Positions 34,887-44,064 of a DNA stretch of 64,000 nucleotides are shown piece by piece. Source of the stretch: Pseudorhodoferax soli (GTDB lineage Bacteria > Pseudomonadota > Gammaproteobacteria > Burkholderiales > Burkholderiaceae_C). Made by a program: the position numbers and the translations under genes. The first letter of the stretch is position 1, and every line of letters starts with the position of its first letter. The notes under the pieces were generated by a model, which was not told the origin of the DNA, searched no databases, and saw only the letters and a list, made by a program, of their open reading frames with translations. The DNA lies in NCBI RefSeq assembly GCF_003337555.1, contig NZ_QPJK01000002.1, positions 372,001 through 436,000 on the forward strand. The letters are read 5' to 3'.

Positions 34887-36152
34887 ATGGACTTCGACCT
34901 GGGCCGCAGCATCGGCTGGCTGTTCGACTTCACCTTCTACTACCCGCTGTTCATGTCCTATGTGTGGATGTGCGGCGGCCTGTACTACTACTTCCACTAC
35001 GAGCGCAAGGACCCGGCCTTCGACCAGCCACCGCCGTTGCCGTCCTACCCGCCGGTCAGCGTGTTCGTGCCTTGCCACAACGAGGCGGCCAACCTGCACG
35101 AGACCGTGGCCGCCCTGCGTGCACTGAACTACCCCGAGTTCGAAATCCTGCTGATCGACGATGGCAGCACCGATGCCACGCCAGCCCTGATCGACCGCTA
35201 TGCGCGCGAAGACAGCCGCATCCGCGCGATCCACCTGGCCGCCAACCAGGGCAAGGCCGTGGGGCTCAACACCGCGGCCGCGCTGGCCCGCCACGACTAC
35301 TTCCTGTGCATCGATGGCGATTCCATCGTCGACCCGCACTGTCTGCAATGGATGATGCGCCAGTTGCTGTCCAGCCCGCGCGTGGGCGCCGTGAGCGGCA
35401 ACCCGCGGATCCGTACGCGCTCCACGCTGTTGGGCCGCATCCAGGTCGGCGAGTTCTCGTCCATCATCGGCCTCATCAAGCGCGCCCAGCGCACCTACGG
35501 CAAGGTGTTCACGGTGTCCGGCGTGATGGTGTGCTTCCGCCGCGCAGCGCTGCACGATGCCGGCTATTGGAACCCTGATGCGCTGACCGAGGACATCGAC
35601 ATCAGCTGGCGCCTGCAATTGCGCCACTGGGACGTGCGCTTCGAGCCCGCCGCGCTGTGCTGGATCCTGATGCCCGAAACCTTCCGCGGGCTGTGGCGCC
35701 AACGCCTGCGCTGGTCAATGGGGGGCACGCAGGTGCTCTTCGGCCGGCGCGCCGTGTTTGGCCAGTGGCGGCACCGCCGCATGATCCCCGTCTACATCGA
35801 GTACTTCACGAGCGTGCTGTGGGCCTACACCATGGCCGCAGTGATTCTGCTTTGGATCGCGGGCCAGTTCGTACACATCCCTGCGCCATGGCACGTCAAC
35901 ACACTGATTCCGGGCTGGCATGGTGTCGTGATCGGCACCACCTGTCTGCTCCAGTTCGCGGTGTCCATGTTCCTCGATCGCCGCTACGAGAAGGGCCTGG
36001 GCCGCAACTACTACTGGATGATCTGGTATCCGCTGGCGTTCTGGATTCTCAACGTCTTCACCACCTTGGTGGCTGTGCCGCGCGTGATCCTGCGCGGCAG
36101 CAAGCGTGCCACCTGGGTCAGCCCGGACCGCGGCATCCGGGCACAACCCTGA
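34887..36152 (+). CDS. pgaC: Poly-beta-1,6-N-acetylglucosamine synthase
   Basis: This 421-residue family 2 glycosyltransferase of the inner membrane polymerises UDP-GlcNAc. An N-terminal membrane helix (residues about 10-35) is followed by the GT2 catalytic core with IDDGST, DGDS, TEDID and the processivity motif QRLRW, then two or more C-terminal membrane segments. Length and the opening FTFYYPLFMSYVWM match PgaC/IcaA. It starts 18 bases after the end of pgaA behind GGAGAG, and pgaD follows after 17 bases. The synthase is intact even though the export porin gene upstream is interrupted. Confidence 0.95.
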   Translation: MDFDLGRSIGWLFDFTFYYPLFMSYVWMCGGLYYYFHYERKDPAFDQPPPLPSYPPVSVFVPCHNEAANLHETVAALRALNYPEFEILLIDDGSTDATPALIDRYAREDSRIRAIHLAANQGKAVGLNTAAALARHDYFLCIDGDSIVDPHCLQWMMRQLLSSPRVGAVSGNPRIRTRSTLLGRIQVGEFSSIIGLIKRAQRTYGKVFTVSGVMVCFRRAALHDAGYWNPDALTEDIDISWRLQLRHWDVRFEPAALCWILMPETFRGLWRQRLRWSMGGTQVLFGRRAVFGQWRHRRMIPVYIEYFTSVLWAYTMAAVILLWIAGQFVHIPAPWHVNTLIPGWHGVVIGTTCLLQFAVSMFLDRRYEKGLGRNYYWMIWYPLAFWILNVFTTLVAVPRVILRGSKRATWVSPDRGIRAQP

Positions 36153-36169
36153 CACAAGAAGAGCCAGAC

Positions 36170-36640
36170 ATGAGCAGTCTTTCCATTGAATTGAGCCACC
36201 GCCCCGCCAACCCGCTCATCATCGAGCGCCCGGACCTGCAGAGCGGCAACCAGCGCGCGGTCTTCGGCTTGCTGACGGCCGTGTTCTGGCTGCTGTGGGT
36301 GGTGCTGTGGTTACCGCTGATCACGGTGTTCGGCTGGGCCTTCTTCGGCTACCAGTTCAAGTTCCACGTCATCGACATGCAAGGCTATGCCGGCTTCCTC
36401 GGCGTGCTGGGCGTCTACGCCCTGGTCATTGTGCTGCTGGGCGGCAGCCTGCTGGCCTGGGCCAAGTACAACCACCTGCGCTTTCGTGGCGTGGACCGGC
36501 GCAAGGGCTTCGAGCCGCCCACGCCGGCAGATCTGGCCGCCATCCATGGGCGCCTTCCGGAAGAAGTCGCGCAATGGCAGCAGATGAACATCGTCACCGT
36601 GCACCACGACAGCGAAGGGCGCATCGCGCGCGTGGAATGA
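36170..36640 (+). CDS. pgaD: PgaD-like subunit of poly-GlcNAc synthase
   Basis: This 156-residue inner-membrane protein has two predicted helices (residues about 30-60 and 75-100) and a cytoplasmic C-terminal domain. PgaD binds PgaC and is needed for activation by cyclic di-GMP. The position directly after pgaC and the two-helix architecture support the name, since the sequence itself is poorly conserved in the family. A perfect hairpin just after the stop closes the operon. Confidence 0.85.
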   Translation: MSSLSIELSHRPANPLIIERPDLQSGNQRAVFGLLTAVFWLLWVVLWLPLITVFGWAFFGYQFKFHVIDMQGYAGFLGVLGVYALVIVLLGGSLLAWAKYNHLRFRGVDRRKGFEPPTPADLAAIHGRLPEEVAQWQQMNIVTVHHDSEGRIARVE

Positions 36641-36643
36641 AAG

Positions 36644-36664
36644 AGGCCCGGGTGACCCGGGCCT
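36644..36664. terminator. Palindromic hairpin between convergent pgaD and MHS transporter
   Basis: AGGCCCGGGT-G-ACCCGGGCCT is a perfect 10-bp inverted repeat between the two convergent genes. It is followed by a short TT on the plus strand and preceded by AAAG, so it could act as a modest terminator in both directions. Confidence 0.6.
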
Positions 36665-36688
36665 TCTCACATGGGGCGCGGCGCGCCC

Positions 36689-38368
<1,680 letters not shown>

Positions 38369-38519
38369 GCGTTTGTCTCCTGTTGTAGCCGGCCCCCGGA
38401 CGGGAGCCTAGGCGCATTCTTGGAGCGCGCACTGACCCATCTCTGACACCGGGCCAACGGATTCTTACAACTCGGGTACTAACCCGCAGAGTCCGTTTCA
38501 GGATGTGGGTTGTCAGACC

Positions 38520-39812
38520 TCAATGGCTGAACATCCGCCGGTGCAGTTGCCGCAGCGACCACCACACCGTGCCTGCAACCAGCGGAATCGCCAGCGCCGC
38601 CGTGCTCTCGGCCGACCAGGGCCAACCGAGCTTCTGTGCACCCTTGGCCAGGTAGCTGACCAGACCGACGATGTAGTAGGTGATGGCTGCGACCGACAAA
38701 CCCTCGACCGTGGACTGCAGCTTGAGCTGCAGGTCTTGCCGCGTATTCATGGTCGCCAGCAGCGCCTGGCTGCTTTGCTGCTGCTCAATCTCCACGCGCG
38801 TGCGCAACAGGTTGCTGATGCGCGAGACGCGCTGCGACAGCGCATCCTGCCGGCGCACCGCCCATTCGCAGGTCTTGCGGGCGGGCGTGAGCCGCCGGTC
38901 CATGAACTCGGCAATCGTCTGCAGGCCTGCGCGGCGCACCTCGGCGATGTCGGCGATGCGGCTGTCCATGAGTTCGAAGTAGGCGCTGCTGGCCGAGAAG
39001 CGCGAGTGCGTGGCCGCGTGCTGGCTTTCGACCTGGCCGGCCAAGCGCGTCAGGCGGTCCAGCAACGCGGGTTCGGCATCGCGGTCGGCGCTGCGGATGG
39101 CTTCGGCCAGGGCCGCCAGTTCGCCTTCGGCGCTGGCCAGCACGGCGCTGGCACGGCGTGCCGCAGGCAGGCCGAGCATCGCCACCATGCGGTAGGTCTC
39201 GATCTCCAGCAGCCGCTGCACGAGCCGGCCCAGCCGGCGTGTAGACAGGCTGCCCACGCGCAGCAACATGCGCGAGCCACCGTCGGCGTGGATCGTGAAG
39301 TCGGTGTAGACCTCGGCCAGCCCGCCCGCGACGCTGGCGCCGACCTGCGGGTCCTCGTGCAGCCAGTGGCGCGCGAGCGCCTCGACCTCGCCGTCGCGCG
39401 CGGACAGCACCCACAGGTTCAGCTGCGACAGGCATTGGCCCGGCAGCGCGGACAGCCAGTCCTGCGGCACTTCGGAGGCGGCGCTGTCTGCCACGCGCTC
39501 GGCGGCGGGCGGCGCCGTCATCGGCAGCATGAAGGTCCAGGTCACGAACTCGGTGTGCAGCTCCCAGCGCAGGCGCAGCGGTCCCAGGCTCGCGCGCAGG
39601 TGCGTGGTGTTGTCGTCGGGCGGCGGCTGGTGGTGGTCGCGCAGCAGGGCCGCCAGGTGGGCACGGCTCGCGGTCCGTCCCTCTGCATCGGCCAGCATGA
39701 CCACATGGGTGATGGCCAGCGGCGCCGCCAAGGCCTCCGGCGGCCGGGCATGGACTTCGTTGTGCAGCAGAGCCCGGTCGGGGTGCTGGTGGAGCGCGGT
39801 GGAAGGCAGCAT
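38520..39812 (-). CDS. DUF3422 family membrane protein
   Basis: This 430-residue protein matches the DUF3422 family, with the opening LLHNEVHARPPEAL and a long helical middle part. The C-terminus has two membrane segments (about residues 365-385 and 400-420). No enzyme motif is visible and the family has no established function. The helical region (about 215-350) looks coiled-coil-like. I start it at the ATG at 39812. The frame is open further upstream, but that part is a shadow of the next gene. A 151-bp gap separates it from the MHS transporter start at 38368. Confidence 0.85.
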   Translation of the reverse strand: MLPSTALHQHPDRALLHNEVHARPPEALAAPLAITHVVMLADAEGRTASRAHLAALLRDHHQPPPDDNTTHLRASLGPLRLRWELHTEFVTWTFMLPMTAPPAAERVADSAASEVPQDWLSALPGQCLSQLNLWVLSARDGEVEALARHWLHEDPQVGASVAGGLAEVYTDFTIHADGGSRMLLRVGSLSTRRLGRLVQRLLEIETYRMVAMLGLPAARRASAVLASAEGELAALAEAIRSADRDAEPALLDRLTRLAGQVESQHAATHSRFSASSAYFELMDSRIADIAEVRRAGLQTIAEFMDRRLTPARKTCEWAVRRQDALSQRVSRISNLLRTRVEIEQQQSSQALLATMNTRQDLQLKLQSTVEGLSVAAITYYIVGLVSYLAKGAQKLGWPWSAESTAALAIPLVAGTVWWSLRQLHRRMFSH

Positions 39813-39846
39813 CGTGGCGCGATTCTGCCCGCGCCCGGCGGCAGGA

Positions 39847-40488
39847 CTATGGCTTGCGGTCGAGCGCCGAGGGCCGCCGGGGCGCCTCATCCCAGGCGCT
39901 TGTGGCGAACCAGGCGTCGCCTTCCAGGTAGGCGCGCAACATGGGCAGTGCGTCCAGGCCCCAGAACACGCGGCCATCCACGACCAGCGCGGGCACGCCG
40001 AACACGCCCGCGGCCGTGGCCTCCTCGGTGTTGGCGCGCAACTGGGCCTTCGCGGCCTCGCCGGACGGATCGCGCGGCGGCGCCAGTTCCGCGGCCAGCT
40101 GCTGCAGCCGCTCCGGCGCGCTGGCGTCGGCACCGCCGCGCCAGACATGGCGGAACACGGTCTCGCAGATGTAGCGGTTGGGCTGCGGACCGGCACCGCA
40201 GGCCAGCGCCAGACGCAGCAGCGGCAGCGGCGCGAACGGGTGTTCTGCCGGCAGGTCCATGGGCACGCCATGCTCGTGGGCCAGCCACAGCACCTGGCGG
40301 TAGATGAAGGCGCGCTTGGCCGGGATCTCCGCAGGGCCGCGCAGGCCGTGCTCGCGCAGCACGGCGCCCAGCAGCACGGGCTTGTACCGCACCTGGACGC
40401 TGAGGCCCTGAAGCGCCACGGGCAGCGTCTCGAACGCCAGGTAGGCGTAGGGCGAGAGGAAGTCCAGATAGAAGTCGATCTGCTTCAT
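39847..40488 (-). CDS. DsbA-fold isomerase, 2-hydroxychromene-2-carboxylate isomerase/GST-kappa type
   Basis: This 213-residue protein has the thioredoxin-like DsbA fold without the CxxC centre. Instead it has the family serine in FYLDFLSPYAYLAF at residues 5-18. The C-terminal motif GVFGVPALVVDGRVFWG (about 165-181) contains the cis-proline region. Members use glutathione to isomerise aromatic degradation intermediates or act as kappa-type glutathione transferases. There is no naphthalene pathway nearby, so the substrate is open. It lies 34 bases upstream of the DUF3422 gene and may be co-transcribed with it. Confidence 0.87.
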   Translation of the reverse strand: MKQIDFYLDFLSPYAYLAFETLPVALQGLSVQVRYKPVLLGAVLREHGLRGPAEIPAKRAFIYRQVLWLAHEHGVPMDLPAEHPFAPLPLLRLALACGAGPQPNRYICETVFRHVWRGGADASAPERLQQLAAELAPPRDPSGEAAKAQLRANTEEATAAGVFGVPALVVDGRVFWGLDALPMLRAYLEGDAWFATSAWDEAPRRPSALDRKP

Positions 40489-40570
40489 GTGCGCCGCCCG
40501 GCCTCCCGAAGGCGCAGGTGCGCCCCCTCGGGAGGCAGCGATACGCGAAGCGATGAGCGTGGGGGCCTTG

Positions 40571-40795
40571 TCATGCCACAGCCTCGCCTGCGCGTTCCAG
40601 CACCAGCCGCCATACCGCACGGCGCGCGGCATCGTCCATGCGCGACCAGCCTGCGATCTCTTCGAGCCGGCGCAGGCAGCCTTCGCACAGCCCATCGGCG
40701 CCCATACGGCAGACCGAGACGCAGGGCGAGCCCACGTCGCCGGCCGCTGCCAGCGTGCGCGGGCCGCGCCGCAGCAGGGCCTGGGCCGGGGTCAT
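40571..40795 (-). CDS. DUF1289 family small protein
   Basis: This 74-residue protein has the DUF1289 signature SPCVSVCRMG...LCEGCLRRLEEIAGW, with four cysteines in CxxxC and CxxC pairs that suggest an iron-sulfur or zinc site. The family is widespread in proteobacteria and its function is unknown. The start overlaps the YbaK stop (ATGA), so the two are coupled. Confidence 0.85.
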   Translation of the reverse strand: MTPAQALLRRGPRTLAAAGDVGSPCVSVCRMGADGLCEGCLRRLEEIAGWSRMDDAARRAVWRLVLERAGEAVA

Positions 40796-41289
40796 AGCGT
40801 CTGCACCACGTCGGCAACGGGCGCGCCGGTCAAGGCTTCCAGGTCCTGCGGGCGCAGCTTGAACACGCCGTGCGGATGGCCGGCCGCGGCCCAGATCTCC
40901 TCGAAGCGGAACAGTTCGCGGTCGATCAGCGTGACCGGCGGCGTGGCGTGCGCCAACGGCGCCACCCCGCCGATGGAAAAGCCGGTCCGGCTCTTGACGA
41001 ACTCGGCGTCGGCGCGTCCCGTCTTGCCGACCAGCGCATCGACCTTCTTCTCGTCCACACGCCGGTCGCCCGAGGTCACGACCAGCACGGCCGCGTCGTC
41101 GCTCTTGCGCCGGAAGATGATGCTCTTGGCGATCTGCCCGACCGCGATGCCCAGCGCATCGGCCGCCTGCTGGGCCGTGCGCGCGGCATCGTCCAGCATC
41201 TGCGGCGCATGCGGGTGCGCCTTGTCCTGCAAGGCGCGCGCCACGCGCTGCACGCCCTCGGGCAGCGCCGTCAATTCAGCTCCACACAC
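40792..41289 (-). CDS. YbaK/EbsC-type aminoacyl-tRNA deacylase
   Basis: This 165-residue protein has the YbaK/ProX editing fold. The conserved lysine is in QIAKSIIFR (about residue 55), followed by VLVVTSGDRRVDEKK and the GFSIGGVAPLAH motif. Such enzymes hydrolyse mischarged tRNA such as Cys-tRNA(Pro) in trans in the cytoplasm. It is coupled to the DUF1289 gene downstream and follows the LysE exporter gene by nine bases, so the three probably form one unit. Confidence 0.88.
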   Translation of the reverse strand: MCGAELTALPEGVQRVARALQDKAHPHAPQMLDDAARTAQQAADALGIAVGQIAKSIIFRRKSDDAAVLVVTSGDRRVDEKKVDALVGKTGRADAEFVKSRTGFSIGGVAPLAHATPPVTLIDRELFRFEEIWAAAGHPHGVFKLRPQDLEALTGAPVADVVQTL

Positions 41290-41298
41290 GGTGATTCC

Positions 41299-41937
41299 TC
41301 AGTTCGAAACACGTTTGACCAGGAACAGGCTGGCGCCCATGGCCATCAACACGCCGCCGAACACGCGGTTCTGCGAACGGCGCGCCCGCGCGCTGCGCAG
41401 CAGGCGCTGCAGCCGCGAGGCCAGCCAGGCGTAGCCGTGCATGACCACCATGTCGACCGTCACCGTGGTGGCCAGCAGCACCAGCAGCTGCAGCCACAGC
41501 GGGCGTGCCGGGTCGATGAACTGCGGCAACACGGCCACCATGAACACGATGCCCTTGGGATTGGTCATGTTGGTCAGCGCGCCGCGCAGCACGCGCTGGC
41601 GCACCGACAGCGCGGCCTCGCTCAGCACCACGCCGGTGGCTGCATCGCCGTGCACCGGCGCGCGCCACTGGCGCCAGCCCAGCCACAGCAGGTAGCCCGC
41701 GCCCAGCACCTTGACCACTGTGAACGCCACGGCCGAGGCCATCAGCACAGCGCCGATGCCCGCCCCTGCGACCAGCAGCACCACGGCCAGCCCGATCTGC
41801 AGGCCGACGATGGTGGCCGTGGTGCTGCGCACACCGTACGAAAGGCCGTGGCTCATGCTCAGCACGGCCCCCGAGCCGGGCGACAGCGCGATCACCCAGG
41901 CCGCCACGCAGTAGGCCAACCAGACATGCAGTTCCAT
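41299..41937 (-). CDS. LysE/RhtB-family amino-acid exporter
   Basis: This 212-residue inner-membrane protein has about six helices and the family pattern ALSPGSGAVLSMSHGLSYG near residue 18, GAGYLLWLGW in the middle and TNMTNPKGIVFMVAVLPQF near 125. LysE/RhtB proteins export amino acids or derivatives such as homoserine lactone. It starts 13 bases after the HMG-CoA lyase stop and is likely transcribed with it. A specific substrate cannot be read. Confidence 0.9.
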   Translation of the reverse strand: MELHVWLAYCVAAWVIALSPGSGAVLSMSHGLSYGVRSTTATIVGLQIGLAVVLLVAGAGIGAVLMASAVAFTVVKVLGAGYLLWLGWRQWRAPVHGDAATGVVLSEAALSVRQRVLRGALTNMTNPKGIVFMVAVLPQFIDPARPLWLQLLVLLATTVTVDMVVMHGYAWLASRLQRLLRSARARRSQNRVFGGVLMAMGASLFLVKRVSN

Positions 41938-41950
41938 CTCGTCTCTCCGT

Positions 41951-42871
41951 TCAGCCGCAGCGCTTGGTGCGGATGGCCTTGGACACGCGCGAATGCGGCT
42001 CGCGGCCCAGCACCTCGCTGATGTAAACGCCAGCGTCGATCAGTTTGTCCAGATCGATGCCGGTCTCGATGCCCATGCCGTGCAGCAGATAGACCACGTC
42101 CTCGGTCGCCACGTTGCCGGTGGCGCCCTTGGCATAAGGGCAGCCGCCCAGCCCAGCCACCGACGACTGGAAGTTCCACACGCCCAACTCCAGGCTGGCC
42201 AGCGTGTTCGACAAGGCCTGGCCATAGGTGTCGTGGAAGTGGCCCGAGATGGCGTCGATGCCGTAGTGCGCCAGTGTCGCCTCGATGGCGCGCTGCACCT
42301 TGCCCGGCGTGCCCACGCCGATGGTGTCGGCCACGTCCACGCGCTGCACGCCGATGCCCTTCATGAGCCCGGCCAGATAGCCCACCTTCTCGGGCGCGAT
42401 GTCGCCTTCATAAGGGCAGCCCACCGTGCACGACATGGCGCCGCGCACGGCGATGCCCTTGGCGCGTGCCGCCTCCACCACGGGCGCGAAACGCTCGATG
42501 CTTTCGGCGATCGAGCAGTTGATGTTCTTCTGGCTGAAGGCCTCGCTGGCAGCGCCGAAGACCACGATCTCGTCGGGCCACTCGTCGCGCGGCGCGGCGA
42601 TGGCCGCCTCGAAACCCTTGAGGTTGGGCGTCAGCACCGAGTAGCGCACGCCGCCCTGGCGCTGGATGCCGTGCATGACCTCGGCGTTGTCCGCCATCTG
42701 CGGCACCCACTTGGGGCTCACGAAGCTGGTCACCTCGATCTCGCGCAGGCCGGCCTCCTGCAGGCGTTGCACGAGGCCGATCTTGGCCTCGGCCGACACC
42801 GGCTGCTTCTCGTTCTGCAGGCCGTCGCGCGGGCCGACATCGACGATCTTCACGCGGGTGGGGAGCTTCAT
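41951..42871 (-). CDS. liuE: Hydroxymethylglutaryl-CoA lyase
   Basis: This 306-residue TIM-barrel enzyme cleaves HMG-CoA to acetoacetate and acetyl-CoA, the last step of leucine degradation. Visible are the metal and substrate motif VGPRDGLQNEK (about residue 12), the metal-binding His pair in SGHFHDTYGQA and the active-site loop cysteine in GLGGCPYAKGATGN. It lies downstream of the carboxylase and hydratase genes on the same strand, separated by the GhrA-type gene and a 230-bp gap (42872-43101) with no visible gene. I start at the ATG at 42871. Confidence 0.95.
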   Translation of the reverse strand: MKLPTRVKIVDVGPRDGLQNEKQPVSAEAKIGLVQRLQEAGLREIEVTSFVSPKWVPQMADNAEVMHGIQRQGGVRYSVLTPNLKGFEAAIAAPRDEWPDEIVVFGAASEAFSQKNINCSIAESIERFAPVVEAARAKGIAVRGAMSCTVGCPYEGDIAPEKVGYLAGLMKGIGVQRVDVADTIGVGTPGKVQRAIEATLAHYGIDAISGHFHDTYGQALSNTLASLELGVWNFQSSVAGLGGCPYAKGATGNVATEDVVYLLHGMGIETGIDLDKLIDAGVYISEVLGREPHSRVSKAIRTKRCG

Positions 42872-43101
42872 GGTGTGTCTCTCGGGTTGCTGCGGGCAAG
42901 CCCGCAAGCCTAGCGCATTGCGCGACAGCGTGTCGGCCAGCCTGGTATCGGATCGTGCCAGCCGGCCGGGCGCGCTGCACGAAGGCCGTCGGCTCCGCCA
43001 TGTGGCCCGGTGCCGCCCGGCGCAACCGCTCCAGCGGCGCCAGCGCCAGTGCATCTGCGCCATGTCGTCCCGGCACAGGGGCGATGGCCGTCTTCAGGGC
43101 C

Positions 43102-44019
43102 TCAGTAGCCGCGCTCCAGATCCACCACGCCAGCCACCGCCTCGCCGCGCGCCAGCGCGCGGATCTTGCCGGCGATCTGCGCGATCGACTCGCGCCGCAG
43201 CGTGCGCGCCGAGCCGTGCGGCGTGATGCTGATCTTGGGGTGTTGCCAGAACGGGTGGGCGGCCGGCAGCGGCTCTGTCTGGAACACGTCCAGCGTGGCA
43301 CCGGCCAGCTGGCCGCTGTCGAGCAGCGGGATCAGGTCGTCTTCGACCAAGTGGCCGCCGCGCGCGATGTTGATCAGGTAACCGCCCTTCTGGAGTGCCG
43401 ACAGCGTGGTCTTGTTCAGGATGCCGCGTGTGGCATCGGTCAGCGGCAGCAGGTTGACCAGCACGCGCGTGCCGACCAGGAAGTCGCCCAGCCGCGCCTC
43501 GCCCGCGAAGCTGCGCACCCCCTCGATGTCCTTGCGCGAGCGGCTCCAGCCCAGCACGGGGAACTCGAACTGCGCCACGGCCTTGGCCACGCGCTCGCCG
43601 AGCACGCCCATGCCCAGGATGCCGACCGGGAAATCGGCCCGCTCGCGCGGCTTGCGGTAGACCCAGCGGCCGGCCCGCGCCTCGGCCTCGTAGACGTCGA
43701 ACTCGCGGAAATGCCGGATCAGCGCATGGCACACGTACTCGGCCATCTGCACCGACATGCCCGCGTCGTCCAGCCGCACGACGCGCGTGGTGGCCGGGAT
43801 GTCGAGTTGCATGAGCGCGTCCACGCCCGCGCCGATGTTGAACAACGTCTGCAGCTTGGGCTGTGCGTCGATGAAGGACTGCGGCGGTGCCCAGACCACG
43901 GCGTGGTCGGCGGCCGGCTGGCCCGGCTCCCAGGCGAATACCTCGGCGTCGGGCAGTTCGGCCTGCAGGCCTTGGACCCAGGGCTCGGGCTTCTCGGGGA
44001 GGCAGACGGCAATGCGCAT
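43102..44019 (-). CDS. ghrA: Glyoxylate/hydroxypyruvate reductase A (GhrA type)
   Basis: This 305-residue D-2-hydroxyacid dehydrogenase reduces glyoxylate or hydroxypyruvate with NADPH. The nucleotide-binding motif is GILGMGVLG (about 133-141) and Arg159-161 after the second strand fits NADP preference. The catalytic triad is Arg220 (NIARGG), Glu249 (FQTEPL) and His268 (TPHGSA). It sits between the HMG-CoA lyase and carboxylase genes, but no leucine step needs it. The link may be only shared transcription. Confidence 0.88.
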   Translation of the reverse strand: MRIAVCLPEKPEPWVQGLQAELPDAEVFAWEPGQPAADHAVVWAPPQSFIDAQPKLQTLFNIGAGVDALMQLDIPATTRVVRLDDAGMSVQMAEYVCHALIRHFREFDVYEAEARAGRWVYRKPRERADFPVGILGMGVLGERVAKAVAQFEFPVLGWSRSRKDIEGVRSFAGEARLGDFLVGTRVLVNLLPLTDATRGILNKTTLSALQKGGYLINIARGGHLVEDDLIPLLDSGQLAGATLDVFQTEPLPAAHPFWQHPKISITPHGSARTLRRESIAQIAGKIRALARGEAVAGVVDLERGY

Positions 44020-44064
44020 GGCGATCGGACCTTTGGCAGCAAAAGGCCCGATCCTAACGGCGTG

